Part shown: positions 51,765 through 59,987 of the stretch, in pieces
Layout: each line of letters starts with the position of its first letter
How positions within the stretch are numbered: the first letter of the stretch is position 1
NCBI GenBank assembly: GCA_947089145.1
Contig: CAMUJH010000003.1
Span: 87,218-151,217, forward strand
From: an uncultured Hungatella sp.
GTDB lineage: Bacteria > Bacillota > Clostridia > Lachnospirales > Lachnospiraceae
Length of the DNA: 64,000 nt
Reading direction: 5' to 3'
The notes under the pieces: model-generated
Databases searched by the model: none
The model's input: the letters and a program-made list of their open reading frames with translations, nothing else
What the model was told of the DNA's origin: nothing
Program-made: the position numbers and the translations under genes

Positions 51765-53513
51765 TTAGAGACTGTCTGCCGCCTCCGGCAATTTCCCCGG
51801 TTCTGCCAAAAGCGAATAGTTGGTGTGATAGATTACAAACCCAGGCGCTCCCCCGGCAGCCTTTTTAACGTGCTTTTTCTGGATATAATCAATTTCTACC
51901 TTATCATTGTCCCGCCCCTTGGAATAGTAGGCAGCCAGGGCCCCGGCCTCTTCAAAGGTTCTGTCAGGCAGCTCCTTTCCCTGGCTTTTTACGATAACAT
52001 GGGAGCCGGGGATGCCTTTGGCGTGGAACCACCAGTCATTTCCCGTGGCTGTTTTAAAAGTAAGCTCCTCATTCTGATAGTTGTTTTTTCCAACATAGAT
52101 GTGGAAGCCGTCAGAGGAGATATAGTGGAAAGGTTTGCTGGTGATCTTAGGCTTCTTCCCCTTGGCGTAATGGCGCCGGATGTAGCCGTATTCTGTCAGT
52201 TCCTCCTTAATTTGGACAAGATCCTCCTCCCACAGCGCGATATCCAGGGAGGTGCTGATGGATTCCAAATGCTCGATTTCCCGCCTGGTTTCTAAAGTCA
52301 GCTGTGACAAGGCTTCAAAGGTGCGCTTCAGCTTATTGTATTTGTCAAAATATTTCTGAGAATTTTCCCTGGCAGTCAGCTGGGGATCCAGAGGGATGGA
52401 AATCTCTTCCCCGGTGTAGTAATTCAGGCATTTCAGCTGTTTTTCCCCGCCTGCCAGTTCGTAGCCGTAAGTATTCAGAAGTTCCCCGTAAACCTTGTAT
52501 TTATCCCTTTTCTGCGTGTCATTCAGCTGCTTTTGCTGCAGATCGTATTTTTTGTAGTTCCGCTCCAGGGCTGTCTGGACGATCCGGCGCAGGTCAGCGG
52601 ATTTCTGCTTGATCCTGGTCAGAACATCTTTTTCGGAGTAATAGCTTTCAAGCAGAAGGCTGATGCTGTCAAAGGGCCGTGCCTCGTAATCCCCGCCGTC
52701 AAAACAGGTAAGGGGCAGGGAGGAAAATTCCACCGGCTCTCCCCGGCGGTACACGATGTTCGGGGTGAAATTTCCGGAGGCCACGTCCTCCATCATCAGG
52801 GACAGGGTGCGGTGAAGGTGTGTCAGCTCTGCCATTGACAGCTCATTGGCAGAGCGATCGCCGTCAATAGAGGCCAGATGGCACAGTTCTTCCCCTATAA
52901 TGGGGCTGATGCCTGTAAGCTTTAAATACAGGGCCTTCCTTGCCGGAGCAGGGGCAGCATGCATCAGGGCAGAAAATTCCTCCAGGGCAATGTGAAGAGG
53001 ATTCCCCTTTTGGGCAGTCTGAGGGATAAAATAAGTTCTCCCCGGAAGTACTTCCCGGACGGAACTCATCTGAGAGGACACGTGTTTGATGCTGTCCAAC
53101 ATGGTGCCGTCTTCCCTGCAGAAAATAATATTGCTGTGTTTACCCATCAGCTCTACAATCAGGCGCTTGCAGCATAAGTCTCCCAGATCATCCAGATGCT
53201 CGATTTTAAATTCGATGATCCGCTCCAGGCCCGGCTGGGTGACTCTGACGATGCGTCCGGTTCCGATGTGCTTGCGCAGAAGCATGCAGAAATTGGGGGC
53301 TGTCAAAGGGCTGGTCTTGTTTTTATCCGTAAAATAAATAAGAGGCAGGCTTGCGCTGGCGGATATGAGAAGCCTGAGGGTTTCCCGGTTATTTTTTATG
53401 GTAAATAAAAGTTCATCCTTTTCCGGCTGGGCAATCTTGCTGATCTTGCCTCCCTCCAGTTTTTCTTTTAAATCTCTTGTCAGATTTGCAATTACGATTC
53501 CGTCAAATGCCAT
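51765..53513 (-). CDS. rqcH: Ribosome quality control protein RqcH (NFACT/FbpA family)
   Basis: The 582-residue protein begins MAFDGIVIANLTRDLKEKLE, the NFACT-N start, with LLRKHIGTGRIVRVTQPGLE. Coiled coils lie in the middle (about 290-420) and the NFACT-R domain has GNDWWFHAKGIPGSHVIVK near the C-terminus. ATG 53513 lies nine bases from AAAGGAG; a longer frame to 53612 has no site. RqcH binds stalled 50S subunits and adds C-terminal Ala tails with tRNA-Ala. Where the family usually has Asp-Arg this protein reads Glu-Arg (GLERIIEF), a point I cannot weigh without an alignment. Confidence 0.94.
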   Translation of the reverse strand: MAFDGIVIANLTRDLKEKLEGGKISKIAQPEKDELLFTIKNNRETLRLLISASASLPLIYFTDKNKTSPLTAPNFCMLLRKHIGTGRIVRVTQPGLERIIEFKIEHLDDLGDLCCKRLIVELMGKHSNIIFCREDGTMLDSIKHVSSQMSSVREVLPGRTYFIPQTAQKGNPLHIALEEFSALMHAAPAPARKALYLKLTGISPIIGEELCHLASIDGDRSANELSMAELTHLHRTLSLMMEDVASGNFTPNIVYRRGEPVEFSSLPLTCFDGGDYEARPFDSISLLLESYYSEKDVLTRIKQKSADLRRIVQTALERNYKKYDLQQKQLNDTQKRDKYKVYGELLNTYGYELAGGEKQLKCLNYYTGEEISIPLDPQLTARENSQKYFDKYNKLKRTFEALSQLTLETRREIEHLESISTSLDIALWEEDLVQIKEELTEYGYIRRHYAKGKKPKITSKPFHYISSDGFHIYVGKNNYQNEELTFKTATGNDWWFHAKGIPGSHVIVKSQGKELPDRTFEEAGALAAYYSKGRDNDKVEIDYIQKKHVKKAAGGAPGFVIYHTNYSLLAEPGKLPEAADSL

Positions 53514-53743
53514 GGCAGTTAACTCCTTTACTATAAAATAAGCTCTGACGGGGGCCGCTTTCCTGCTGGCTGCAGATTCCCCCTCAGGGCACATGCGTGT
53601 TTGCGGCAGCACATGCTTAAGGCGATGGCTGAATACAGGCTCTTTTTGGAGAGGAAGCCTTTTATGCCATAAAAGACGGACTGCCGGGACATAACCTTGA
53701 TTATAGCGGATAATGGGGAGATTGACAAGATTTCAAAAACAAG

Positions 53744-53772
53744 TTGCTTTTATGGCGGGGGTTTCCTATAAT
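53744..53772 (+). promoter_or_regulatory. Promoter for queH
   Basis: TTGCTT (53744-53749), a 17-bp spacer and TATAAT (53767-53772); start expected about 45 bases before the gene. Confidence 0.75.
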
Positions 53773-53824
53773 AGAAACACGGTGTGAACTCCGCTGTAAA
53801 CCGAAAAAGGAAAAGAGAGGGAAG

Positions 53825-54460
53825 ATGGGGCTGCAGAATATGAACCGGAGAAATTATCAGAGAGAACTGGACGGAATCATTGAAAATCTGAAACTGGAGG
53901 GAAAGGTCCCGCGTCTTCTTCTTCACAGCTGCTGCGCCCCCTGCAGCAGCTATGTGCTGGAATATCTGTCCAGGTATTTTTCCATAACCGTGCTGTATTT
54001 TAACCCCAATATTTATCCGCCTTCGGAATATGAGCTGAGGGTAAAAGAGGAGGAGGGGCTTATAGCCAGAATGCCCTTTGTCCATCCGGTGAAACTGGTA
54101 AAGGGCGCCTATGATCCGGAGGCGTTTTATCAGGCGGCCAGAGGGCTTGAGGGGGAGCCGGAGGGCGGCAGAAGGTGTGAAAAGTGCTTTGAGCTGCGGC
54201 TTTTGGAGGCAGTCATCCAGGCCAAAGCCGGAGGATACGATTTCTTTACCACCACTTTAAGCATCAGCCCTTTGAAATCTGCGGAAAAGCTAAACGAGAT
54301 TGGGGAGCGGCTGGGCCGGGAATACCAGGTGCCCTACCTGCCTTCGGATTTTAAGAAGAAAAACGGGTATAAGCGTTCTATAGAGCTGTCCAGGGAATAC
54401 GGGCTTTACCGGCAGAATTACTGCGGGTGCGTGTACTCGGCAGGAGGGGCAAACCCATAA
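53825..54460 (+). CDS. queH: Epoxyqueuosine reductase QueH
   Basis: The 211-residue protein has the cysteine motifs of QueH (former DUF208): LLHSCCAPCSSY near residue 31, RRCEKCFELRL near 118, and NYCGCVYS near the C-terminus. These hold the Fe-S cluster and metal centre. QueH carries out the last step of queuosine formation in tRNA, independent of cobalamin unlike QueG. The start is ATG 53825 behind GAGAGGG; ATG 53840 is also possible. It is transcribed alone. Confidence 0.94.
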   Translation: MGLQNMNRRNYQRELDGIIENLKLEGKVPRLLLHSCCAPCSSYVLEYLSRYFSITVLYFNPNIYPPSEYELRVKEEEGLIARMPFVHPVKLVKGAYDPEAFYQAARGLEGEPEGGRRCEKCFELRLLEAVIQAKAGGYDFFTTTLSISPLKSAEKLNEIGERLGREYQVPYLPSDFKKKNGYKRSIELSREYGLYRQNYCGCVYSAGGANP

Positions 54461-54501
54461 ATCCGGCAGGACAAGAAGGCATCAAGGCAGGTTCCTGAAC
54501 T

Positions 54502-54654
54502 GGTTACTGTTTACGGGGCGCATCTGCTTGTCCGGCTACGCCGAACAGGCAGCATCGGGCGTTCGCCCGATGGGGAAAACCGGATGAAAACAGTCTTACA
54601 AGCAAGCTTGACGCCTGTTTTCATCTGATTTTCCCCGCCCCGTGAACTGTAGCC
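54502..54654 (+). repeat. ~150-bp highly structured element (candidate repeat or ncRNA)
   Basis: Nested inverted repeats fill the gap between queH and the HPr gene. The outer arms are 54502-54520 and 54636-54654 (16 of 19 paired). Inside are TGTCCGGC/GCCGAACA (54529-54547), a perfect ATCGGGCG/CGCCCGAT hairpin (54554-54571), and GGGGAAAA-N4-ATGAAAACAG (54572-54593) paired with CTGTTTTCAT-N4-TTTTCCCC (54615-54636). No open frame or T-run accompanies it. It could be a mobile palindromic element or a structured RNA. Confidence 0.65.
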
Positions 54655-54692
54655 TGAATTGTTAAAAATTTATGATGCTCCCCATTTCGTAC

Positions 54693-54721
54693 TTGACACC
54701 AGTAGTGAATTGTACTAAAAT
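54693..54721 (+). promoter_or_regulatory. Promoter for the HPr gene
   Basis: A perfect TTGACA (54693-54698), a 17-bp spacer and TAAAAT (54716-54721). Confidence 0.8.
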
Positions 54722-54770
54722 TTATATACGAGGGTAGTACCAAAATAAGGATAAGAAGGAGAATAAAATT

Positions 54771-55037
54771 ATGCTTTCAAAGACATTAACAGTAGTAAAT
54801 CCATCGGGCCTTCACTTAAGACCAGCAGGTGTTTTATCCCAGACAGCTATGAAGTTTAAATGCGACGTTATTATTGAGTGCGGCGAGAAGAGGGTAATTG
54901 CCAAGAGCGTGCTGAACGTTATGGCTGCAGGCATCAAGTGCGGAACCGAGATCACCCTGATCTGTGACGGCGAGGATGAGGCGGACGCTATGGATACCAT
55001 TTCCAAGGCTATTGAGTCCGGCCTGGGCGAGATGTAA
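54771..55037 (+). CDS. ptsH: HPr phosphocarrier protein
   Basis: The 88-residue protein aligns without gaps to B. subtilis HPr over its first 46 residues. The PEP-dependent phosphorylation site His15 is in PSGLHLRPAG and the regulatory Ser46 in AKSVLNVMAAG. HPr carries phosphate from enzyme I to sugar permeases; Ser46 phosphorylation links it to CcpA-type catabolite control. It stands alone, without ptsI, between its own promoter and a terminator. Confidence 0.92.
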   Translation: MLSKTLTVVNPSGLHLRPAGVLSQTAMKFKCDVIIECGEKRVIAKSVLNVMAAGIKCGTEITLICDGEDEADAMDTISKAIESGLGEM

Positions 55038-55064
55038 TTCTTACATAAAAGAGAACTTATCAGA

Positions 55065-55111
55065 GGGTTGCTGTGCGGCAGGTGACGAACTTGCGGGCAG
55101 CAGCCCTTTTT
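55065..55111 (+). terminator. Intrinsic terminator after the HPr gene
   Basis: GGGTTGCTG (55065-55073) pairs with CAGCAGCCC (55098-55106) with one mismatch, followed by TTTTT. Confidence 0.8.
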
Positions 55112-55186
55112 GCGGAATTTAGATTTATAAAAAGGCGCCGCCCGTATACTCTACAGACCTGCGCCTTGATTTGGGAAGAAAAACGG

Positions 55187-55305
55187 CTATTCCCTGATAT
55201 CGTCAATATCCGTCAGATTCACCCCTAAAGAATTTAAAAGCACTTTTAAAGATTTATAATCTCTTCATATACCGCTCTTTCGATAATCTCACCGTTGCTT
55301 GGCAT
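55187..55305 (-). pseudogene. Possible small frameshifted gene
   Basis: Behind GGAGGTGG on the minus strand, ATG 55305 opens MPSNGEIIERAVYEEIINL and stops at 55246. A second frame continues at the same place with KSLKVLLNSLGVNLTDIDDI and RE up to TAG at 55187. Joined by a one-base shift near 55265 they give a plausible ~40-residue protein. No family recognised. The 500-bp gap between the HPr gene and hisZ holds otherwise only the terminator; an open frame continues upstream to 55458 without a ribosome site. Confidence 0.3.
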
Positions 55306-55537
55306 TGTTCCACCTCCAATAGCATAATCATGGTTAAACACCTGCTTTTTCAGCATGTATGCCCGCAGCAGAAACCGCTGCGGGTAAGGGATGCTTCTTT
55401 TAGTATAACATGCTGCAGCCATAAAGTCTATAGGATTGCAGATTGATTCCTCACTCAAATAATCTTGTTATTGTGAAAAATCCAAAGGTGTAGTAAAATA
55501 AAATGGCTATGAACGAATTGGGCAAGGAGGAAACACA

Positions 55538-56770
55538 ATGGCTGCAAGTTTATTGCATACTCCGGAGGGAGTGCGGGATATTTACGGCGGGGAATGTGCC
55601 AGGAAGCTGGCAGTGCAGGAGAAGTTGAGCAGCGTGTTTCATCTGTACGGATATGAGGACATTGAAACGCCTACGTTTGAATACTTTGATATTTTTAACA
55701 AGGAGCGGGGCAGCGTCACATCCCGGGAGATGTTTAAATTTTTTGACAGGGACAACAACACGCTGGTGCTGCGGCCTGACATGACTCCGGCTATCGCCAG
55801 ATGCGTGGGGAAATATTTCTCCGATGAAACCATGCCGGTGCGGCTTTGCTACCGGGAGCGGACTTTTACCAACAACACCAGCTATCAGGGACGGCTAAAA
55901 GAGGTGACCCAGACCGGGGTGGAACTGATAGGGGACGACAAAAGCGGCGCTGACGGAGAAGTCATTGCCATGGTCATTGACGCTTTAAAGGCTGCCGGGC
56001 TGAAAGAGTTTCAGGTGGAAGTGGGACAGGTGGAGTTTTTCCGGGGACTGACTGAGGAAGCCGGCATGGACCAGGAAACCTGCGAAACCTTAAGGGAGCT
56101 GATTGAGAACAAAAACTATTTCGGGGTGGAGGAGCTGGTCTTTGCAAGAAATATGCCGGATTCCCTGAAAATCCTGTTTTTGAAGCTTCCGGAGCTGTTC
56201 GGAAGCCTGGAGCAGATAAAACAGGTAAAACCTATGGTTTCCAATCAGCGATCCCTGGCAGCTATCGAGAGGCTGGAAAAAGTCCAGGCCATTCTGGAGA
56301 TGTACGGCCTTTCTGAGTATGTGTCCTATGATCTGGGCATGTTAAGCAAATACCAGTATTATACAGGGATTATTTTTAAGGCATACACCTACGGTACAGG
56401 AGATTACATTGTAAACGGCGGCCGCTATGACAAACTGCTGGAGCAGTTTGGAAACGATGTCCCGGCTGTAGGGTTTGCCATTGTCATTGATCAGCTGATG
56501 CTGGCCATATCCAGACAGGGGATTTCGGTGGAGACAGAGTCAGGCCATACGATGGTTTTGTATGATGGAGGGCAGCAAAAGCAGGCCGTGGAGCTTGCCC
56601 GCAGGCTGCGCAGCCATGGGAAGAGAACCGTGCTGATGCAAAAGTCTTCCGGCAAAGACATGGAATGGTACCGGACACTGGCTTTAAACCAGGGGGCCGG
56701 GGTCCTGACGTGGGTGAAGGAATCCGGGGAGACAACGGATGTGGTGCTGAGACAGGATGGCAGGCCGTGA
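55538..56770 (+). CDS. hisZ: ATP phosphoribosyltransferase regulatory subunit HisZ
   Basis: The 410-residue HisRS-like protein begins with TPEGVRDIYGGECARKL and keeps class II synthetase folds (VLRPDMTPAIARCV, GGRYDKLLEQFG). It lacks the anticodon-binding part expected of a true HisRS and lies directly before a short-form HisG that needs it. GGAGGAAA precedes the ATG. First gene of the his cluster; HisZ with HisG makes the first histidine biosynthesis step and carries feedback control. Confidence 0.94.
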   Translation: MAASLLHTPEGVRDIYGGECARKLAVQEKLSSVFHLYGYEDIETPTFEYFDIFNKERGSVTSREMFKFFDRDNNTLVLRPDMTPAIARCVGKYFSDETMPVRLCYRERTFTNNTSYQGRLKEVTQTGVELIGDDKSGADGEVIAMVIDALKAAGLKEFQVEVGQVEFFRGLTEEAGMDQETCETLRELIENKNYFGVEELVFARNMPDSLKILFLKLPELFGSLEQIKQVKPMVSNQRSLAAIERLEKVQAILEMYGLSEYVSYDLGMLSKYQYYTGIIFKAYTYGTGDYIVNGGRYDKLLEQFGNDVPAVGFAIVIDQLMLAISRQGISVETESGHTMVLYDGGQQKQAVELARRLRSHGKRTVLMQKSSGKDMEWYRTLALNQGAGVLTWVKESGETTDVVLRQDGRP

Positions 56771-56792
56771 GAAAAGGAAGCAGGAGGAGCAT

Positions 56793-57443
56793 ATGAGTTA
56801 TCTGACCATTGCCCTGACAAAAGGGCGGCTGGCATACAGGACTTTGGATTTGCTGGAAAAGGTGGGAATCACCTGTGAGGAGATGAAGGACAAGCATTCC
56901 AGAAAGCTGATTTTTGCCAATGAGGAGCTGGGAGTAAGATTTTTCCTGGCCAAGGCCAATGACGTGCCCACGTATGTGGAGTACGGTGCGGCGGACATGG
57001 GCATCTGCGGCAAGGACACGATTCTGGAGGAGGGGCGCAAGCTTTACGAGGTGATTGACCTGGGATTCGGGAAGTGCCGGATGTGCGTCTGCGGGCCAAA
57101 AAGCGCAGGAGAACTGCTGAAGCACCACGAGCTGATACGGGTGGCTACCAAGTATCCGGGCATTGCCAAGGACTACTTCTACAATAAAAAGCACCAGACC
57201 GTGGAGATCATTAAGCTGAACGGCTCCATTGAGCTGGCACCGCTGGTGGGGCTTTCGGAGGTTATCGTGGATATTGTGGAGACAGGCTCCACGCTGCGTG
57301 AAAACGGCCTGACCGTTTTGGAGGAGATCTGCGATCTGTCGGCCAGGGTGATTGTAAACCAGGTAAGCATGAAGCGGGAGAATGAGAGGATCACAGGTTT
57401 AATCAGAGACTTAAAAAAGGTTTTGCAGGAGGGACAGCCATGA
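56793..57443 (+). CDS. hisG: ATP phosphoribosyltransferase, short form
   Basis: The 216-residue protein begins MSYLTIALTKGRLAYRTLDL and has YGAADMGICGKDTI and IVDIVETGSTLRENGL, typical of HisG. At this length it lacks the C-terminal regulatory domain of long HisG, consistent with the adjacent HisZ. ATG 56793 follows AGGAGG; the open frame begins inside hisZ at 56757 without a site. It overlaps hisD by 4 bp. Confidence 0.96.
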   Translation: MSYLTIALTKGRLAYRTLDLLEKVGITCEEMKDKHSRKLIFANEELGVRFFLAKANDVPTYVEYGAADMGICGKDTILEEGRKLYEVIDLGFGKCRMCVCGPKSAGELLKHHELIRVATKYPGIAKDYFYNKKHQTVEIIKLNGSIELAPLVGLSEVIVDIVETGSTLRENGLTVLEEICDLSARVIVNQVSMKRENERITGLIRDLKKVLQEGQP

Positions 57444-58738
57444 GAATCGTAACATTGGATGCGAAGGCCAGAGAGAACATTTTGTCGGATCTGCTGAAGC
57501 GGGACCCAAACAACTATGACAGCTACAGCGACGTGGTTCAGGAGATTGTCAATGAGGTAAAGGAAAAGAAAGATCAGGCCGTGTTCGCCTACACCAAAAA
57601 GTTTGACGGGGCGGATATCCACGCCTCCAATATCCGGGTTACAGAGGAAGAGATCCGGGAAGCCATGGAGGCGGTAGAGCCGGAGCTTTTGGAGATCATG
57701 AGGAAGGCCATGAAAAATATCCGGGAGTATCACCAGATGCAGGTGCAGCACAGCTGGTTTGACAGCAGGCCTGACGGAACCATCCTGGGGCAGAAGGTAA
57801 CGGCCCTGGAAAGCGTAGGCGTCTACGTGCCGGGAGGAAAGGCGGCTTACCCGTCTTCAGTCCTGATGAACATTGTTCCCGCTGAGGTTGCCGGGGTGAA
57901 GCGGATCGTCATGGTGACCCCGCCGGAAAAGGACGGGAAAGTAAACCCCGTAACCCTGACAGCCGCCTATCTGGCAGGCGCTACAGAGGTGTACAAGGTG
58001 GGAGGCGCCCAGGCGGTGGCGGCTTTGGCTTTCGGCACAGAGTCAATCCCCAGAGTAAACAAGATCGTGGGGCCGGGCAATATTTTCGTAGCCTTGGCCA
58101 AAAAGGCGGTGTACGGCCATGTAAGCATTGACAGCATCGCAGGCCCCAGCGAGATACTGGTGCTGGCGGACGAGACGGCCAACCCCAGGTTTGTGGCAGC
58201 CGACCTGCTGTCCCAGGCAGAGCATGACGAGCTGGCGTCAGCCATTTTGGTGACTACCAGCAGGGAACTGGCAGAAAAGGTTTCCGTACAGGTTGAACGG
58301 TTTGTGGAGCAGCTTTCCAGGAAGGAGATTCTGGAGAAATCTCTGGAGAACTTTGGCTACATTCTGGTGGCAGGCAGCATGGAGGAGGCCATTGACACGG
58401 CCAATGCCATTGCGTCGGAACATTTGGAGATCGTCACGAAAAATCCTTTCGAAGTGATGACCAAGATTCAGAACGCAGGGGCTATTTTCATTGGAGAGTA
58501 CAGTTCAGAGCCTTTGGGAGACTATTTTGCAGGACCAAACCATGTGCTTCCAACTAACGGGACAGCCAAATTCTTTTCGCCTTTGGGAGTGGATGATTTT
58601 ATTAAGAAATCCAGCATTATTTACTATTCAAAAGAGGCTTTGGAGCCTGTACATAAGGATATTATCGCTTTTGCCCAGGCAGAGCATCTGACTGCCCACG
58701 CCAATTCCATACGGGTGCGATTTCAGGAGGATGCGTGA
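57440..58738 (+). CDS. hisD: Histidinol dehydrogenase
   Basis: The 432-residue protein has the HisD core: VGVYVPGGKAAYPSSVLMN, KVGGAQAVAALAFGT, KIVGPGNIFVALAKK, ADLLSQAEHDELASAIL with the zinc ligands, and GDYFAGPNHVLPTNGTA. It oxidises histidinol to histidine in two NAD-dependent steps. ATGA overlap with hisG couples translation. Confidence 0.97.
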   Translation: MRIVTLDAKARENILSDLLKRDPNNYDSYSDVVQEIVNEVKEKKDQAVFAYTKKFDGADIHASNIRVTEEEIREAMEAVEPELLEIMRKAMKNIREYHQMQVQHSWFDSRPDGTILGQKVTALESVGVYVPGGKAAYPSSVLMNIVPAEVAGVKRIVMVTPPEKDGKVNPVTLTAAYLAGATEVYKVGGAQAVAALAFGTESIPRVNKIVGPGNIFVALAKKAVYGHVSIDSIAGPSEILVLADETANPRFVAADLLSQAEHDELASAILVTTSRELAEKVSVQVERFVEQLSRKEILEKSLENFGYILVAGSMEEAIDTANAIASEHLEIVTKNPFEVMTKIQNAGAIFIGEYSSEPLGDYFAGPNHVLPTNGTAKFFSPLGVDDFIKKSSIIYYSKEALEPVHKDIIAFAQAEHLTAHANSIRVRFQEDA

Positions 58739-58762
58739 TTTCACAGATGAAGGGGGTACGTC

Positions 58763-59365
58763 ATGGAACAACAGACATCACAACGGGTAGGAATCGAGAA
58801 CAGGAATACTGCGGAGACGAAGATCAGCCTGACGTTAAATCTGGACGGAAAAGGGAGAGAAGCCATTCACACTGGCATCGGTTTTTTTGACCATATGCTG
58901 AAAGGGTTTGCCAAACACGGGTTTTTTGATTTGACCCTTGACGTGCAGGGCGATCTGGAGGTGGATACCCACCATACCGTTGAAGATACGGGAATTGTCC
59001 TTGGCAGGGCCATTAAACATGCAGCAGGTGACAAGCAGGGAATCGTGCGCTATGGTTCTATGATTCTTCCCATGGATGACGCGCTGGTTTTATGTTCCCT
59101 GGATCTGTGCGGAAGGCCGTATTTTGCCTATGATCTGCACCTTGACCGGGAAAAGGCAGGGGACATGGAGACAGAGACGGTGAGGGAGTTCTTTTACGCC
59201 GTGTCCTATGGGGCCGAGATGAATCTCCATCTCAGGCAGCTGGACGGCTGCAACAACCACCATATTATTGAGGCGGCTTTTAAGGCCTTTGCCAAGGCCC
59301 TGGATCAGGCTACCCGGTATGATCAGCGGATCAGGGGAGTTCTGTCTACCAAAGGGGCCTTGTAG
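58763..59365 (+). CDS. hisB: Imidazoleglycerol-phosphate dehydratase
   Basis: The 200-residue single-function HisB has the duplicated Mn-binding motifs: GIGFFDHMLKGFAKHG, DTHHTVEDTGIVLGRA and DGCNNHHIIEAAFKAFAKAL. No phosphatase domain is fused. It follows hisD by 24 bp. The other his genes (hisH, hisA, hisF, hisI) are not in the window. Confidence 0.97.
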   Translation: MEQQTSQRVGIENRNTAETKISLTLNLDGKGREAIHTGIGFFDHMLKGFAKHGFFDLTLDVQGDLEVDTHHTVEDTGIVLGRAIKHAAGDKQGIVRYGSMILPMDDALVLCSLDLCGRPYFAYDLHLDREKAGDMETETVREFFYAVSYGAEMNLHLRQLDGCNNHHIIEAAFKAFAKALDQATRYDQRIRGVLSTKGAL

Positions 59366-59377
59366 AGGCGCTGCGGC

Positions 59378-59980
59378 ATGCTGCGGCAAAATGAAAAGGG
59401 AATGAGCAAAAAGAAAATGACAGAGTTTAGGGAAGTGAAAAGGGAAGAGCTGACATGGGAACTTTTTGAGAAATTCAGACGGCGCCAGGTGGTCAGGGAC
59501 TGCCTGCGCAGGGAGGATGGAAAATGGGTGGTAAAACCGGACCCCTTTATTGATCAGTGGAGCCGGGAAGACTACCAGTTCCTTGTCCAATGTCTCAGAG
59601 GGACTTTGGACAACGGCGGCGCAGTATTCGGGGCTTTTTTGGAAGGCAGGCTAAAGGGCTTTGCCTCTGTGGAGGGAAAGCTTTTTGGCCAGAAGGAACG
59701 GTATCTGGATCTGACCAGCCTCCATGTGTCGGAGGAGCTGCGTGGACAGGGGATGGGAAAGAAATTGTTTGGCATGGCAGCTTTATGGGCGAAAAGCCAT
59801 GGAGCCGAAAAGCTTTATATCAGCAGTCATTCAGCGGTGGAAACCCAGAGGTTTTATGAAGCTTTAGGCTGCGTGGATGCCCGGGAATGTTCCAAAGAAC
59901 ATGTCCGGAGAGAGCCTTATGACAGGCAGCTGGAATTTGATCTGTCATTGCGGGAGTGTACAAATAGGATGCGGGGGTAG
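59378..59980 (+). CDS. GNAT-family N-acetyltransferase
   Basis: The 200-residue protein carries a GNAT domain in its middle: GRLKGFASVEGKLFG, LDLTSLHVSEELRGQGMGKK (acetyl-CoA binding loop) and SAVETQRFYEALGCV. The start is ATG 59378 six bases after GAGGCG; in-frame ATGs at 59402 and 59417 are alternatives. It follows hisB by 12 bp and may be in that operon; its substrate is unknown. Confidence 0.88.
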   Translation: MLRQNEKGMSKKKMTEFREVKREELTWELFEKFRRRQVVRDCLRREDGKWVVKPDPFIDQWSREDYQFLVQCLRGTLDNGGAVFGAFLEGRLKGFASVEGKLFGQKERYLDLTSLHVSEELRGQGMGKKLFGMAALWAKSHGAEKLYISSHSAVETQRFYEALGCVDARECSKEHVRREPYDRQLEFDLSLRECTNRMRG

Positions 59981-59987
59981 TCAGCTT

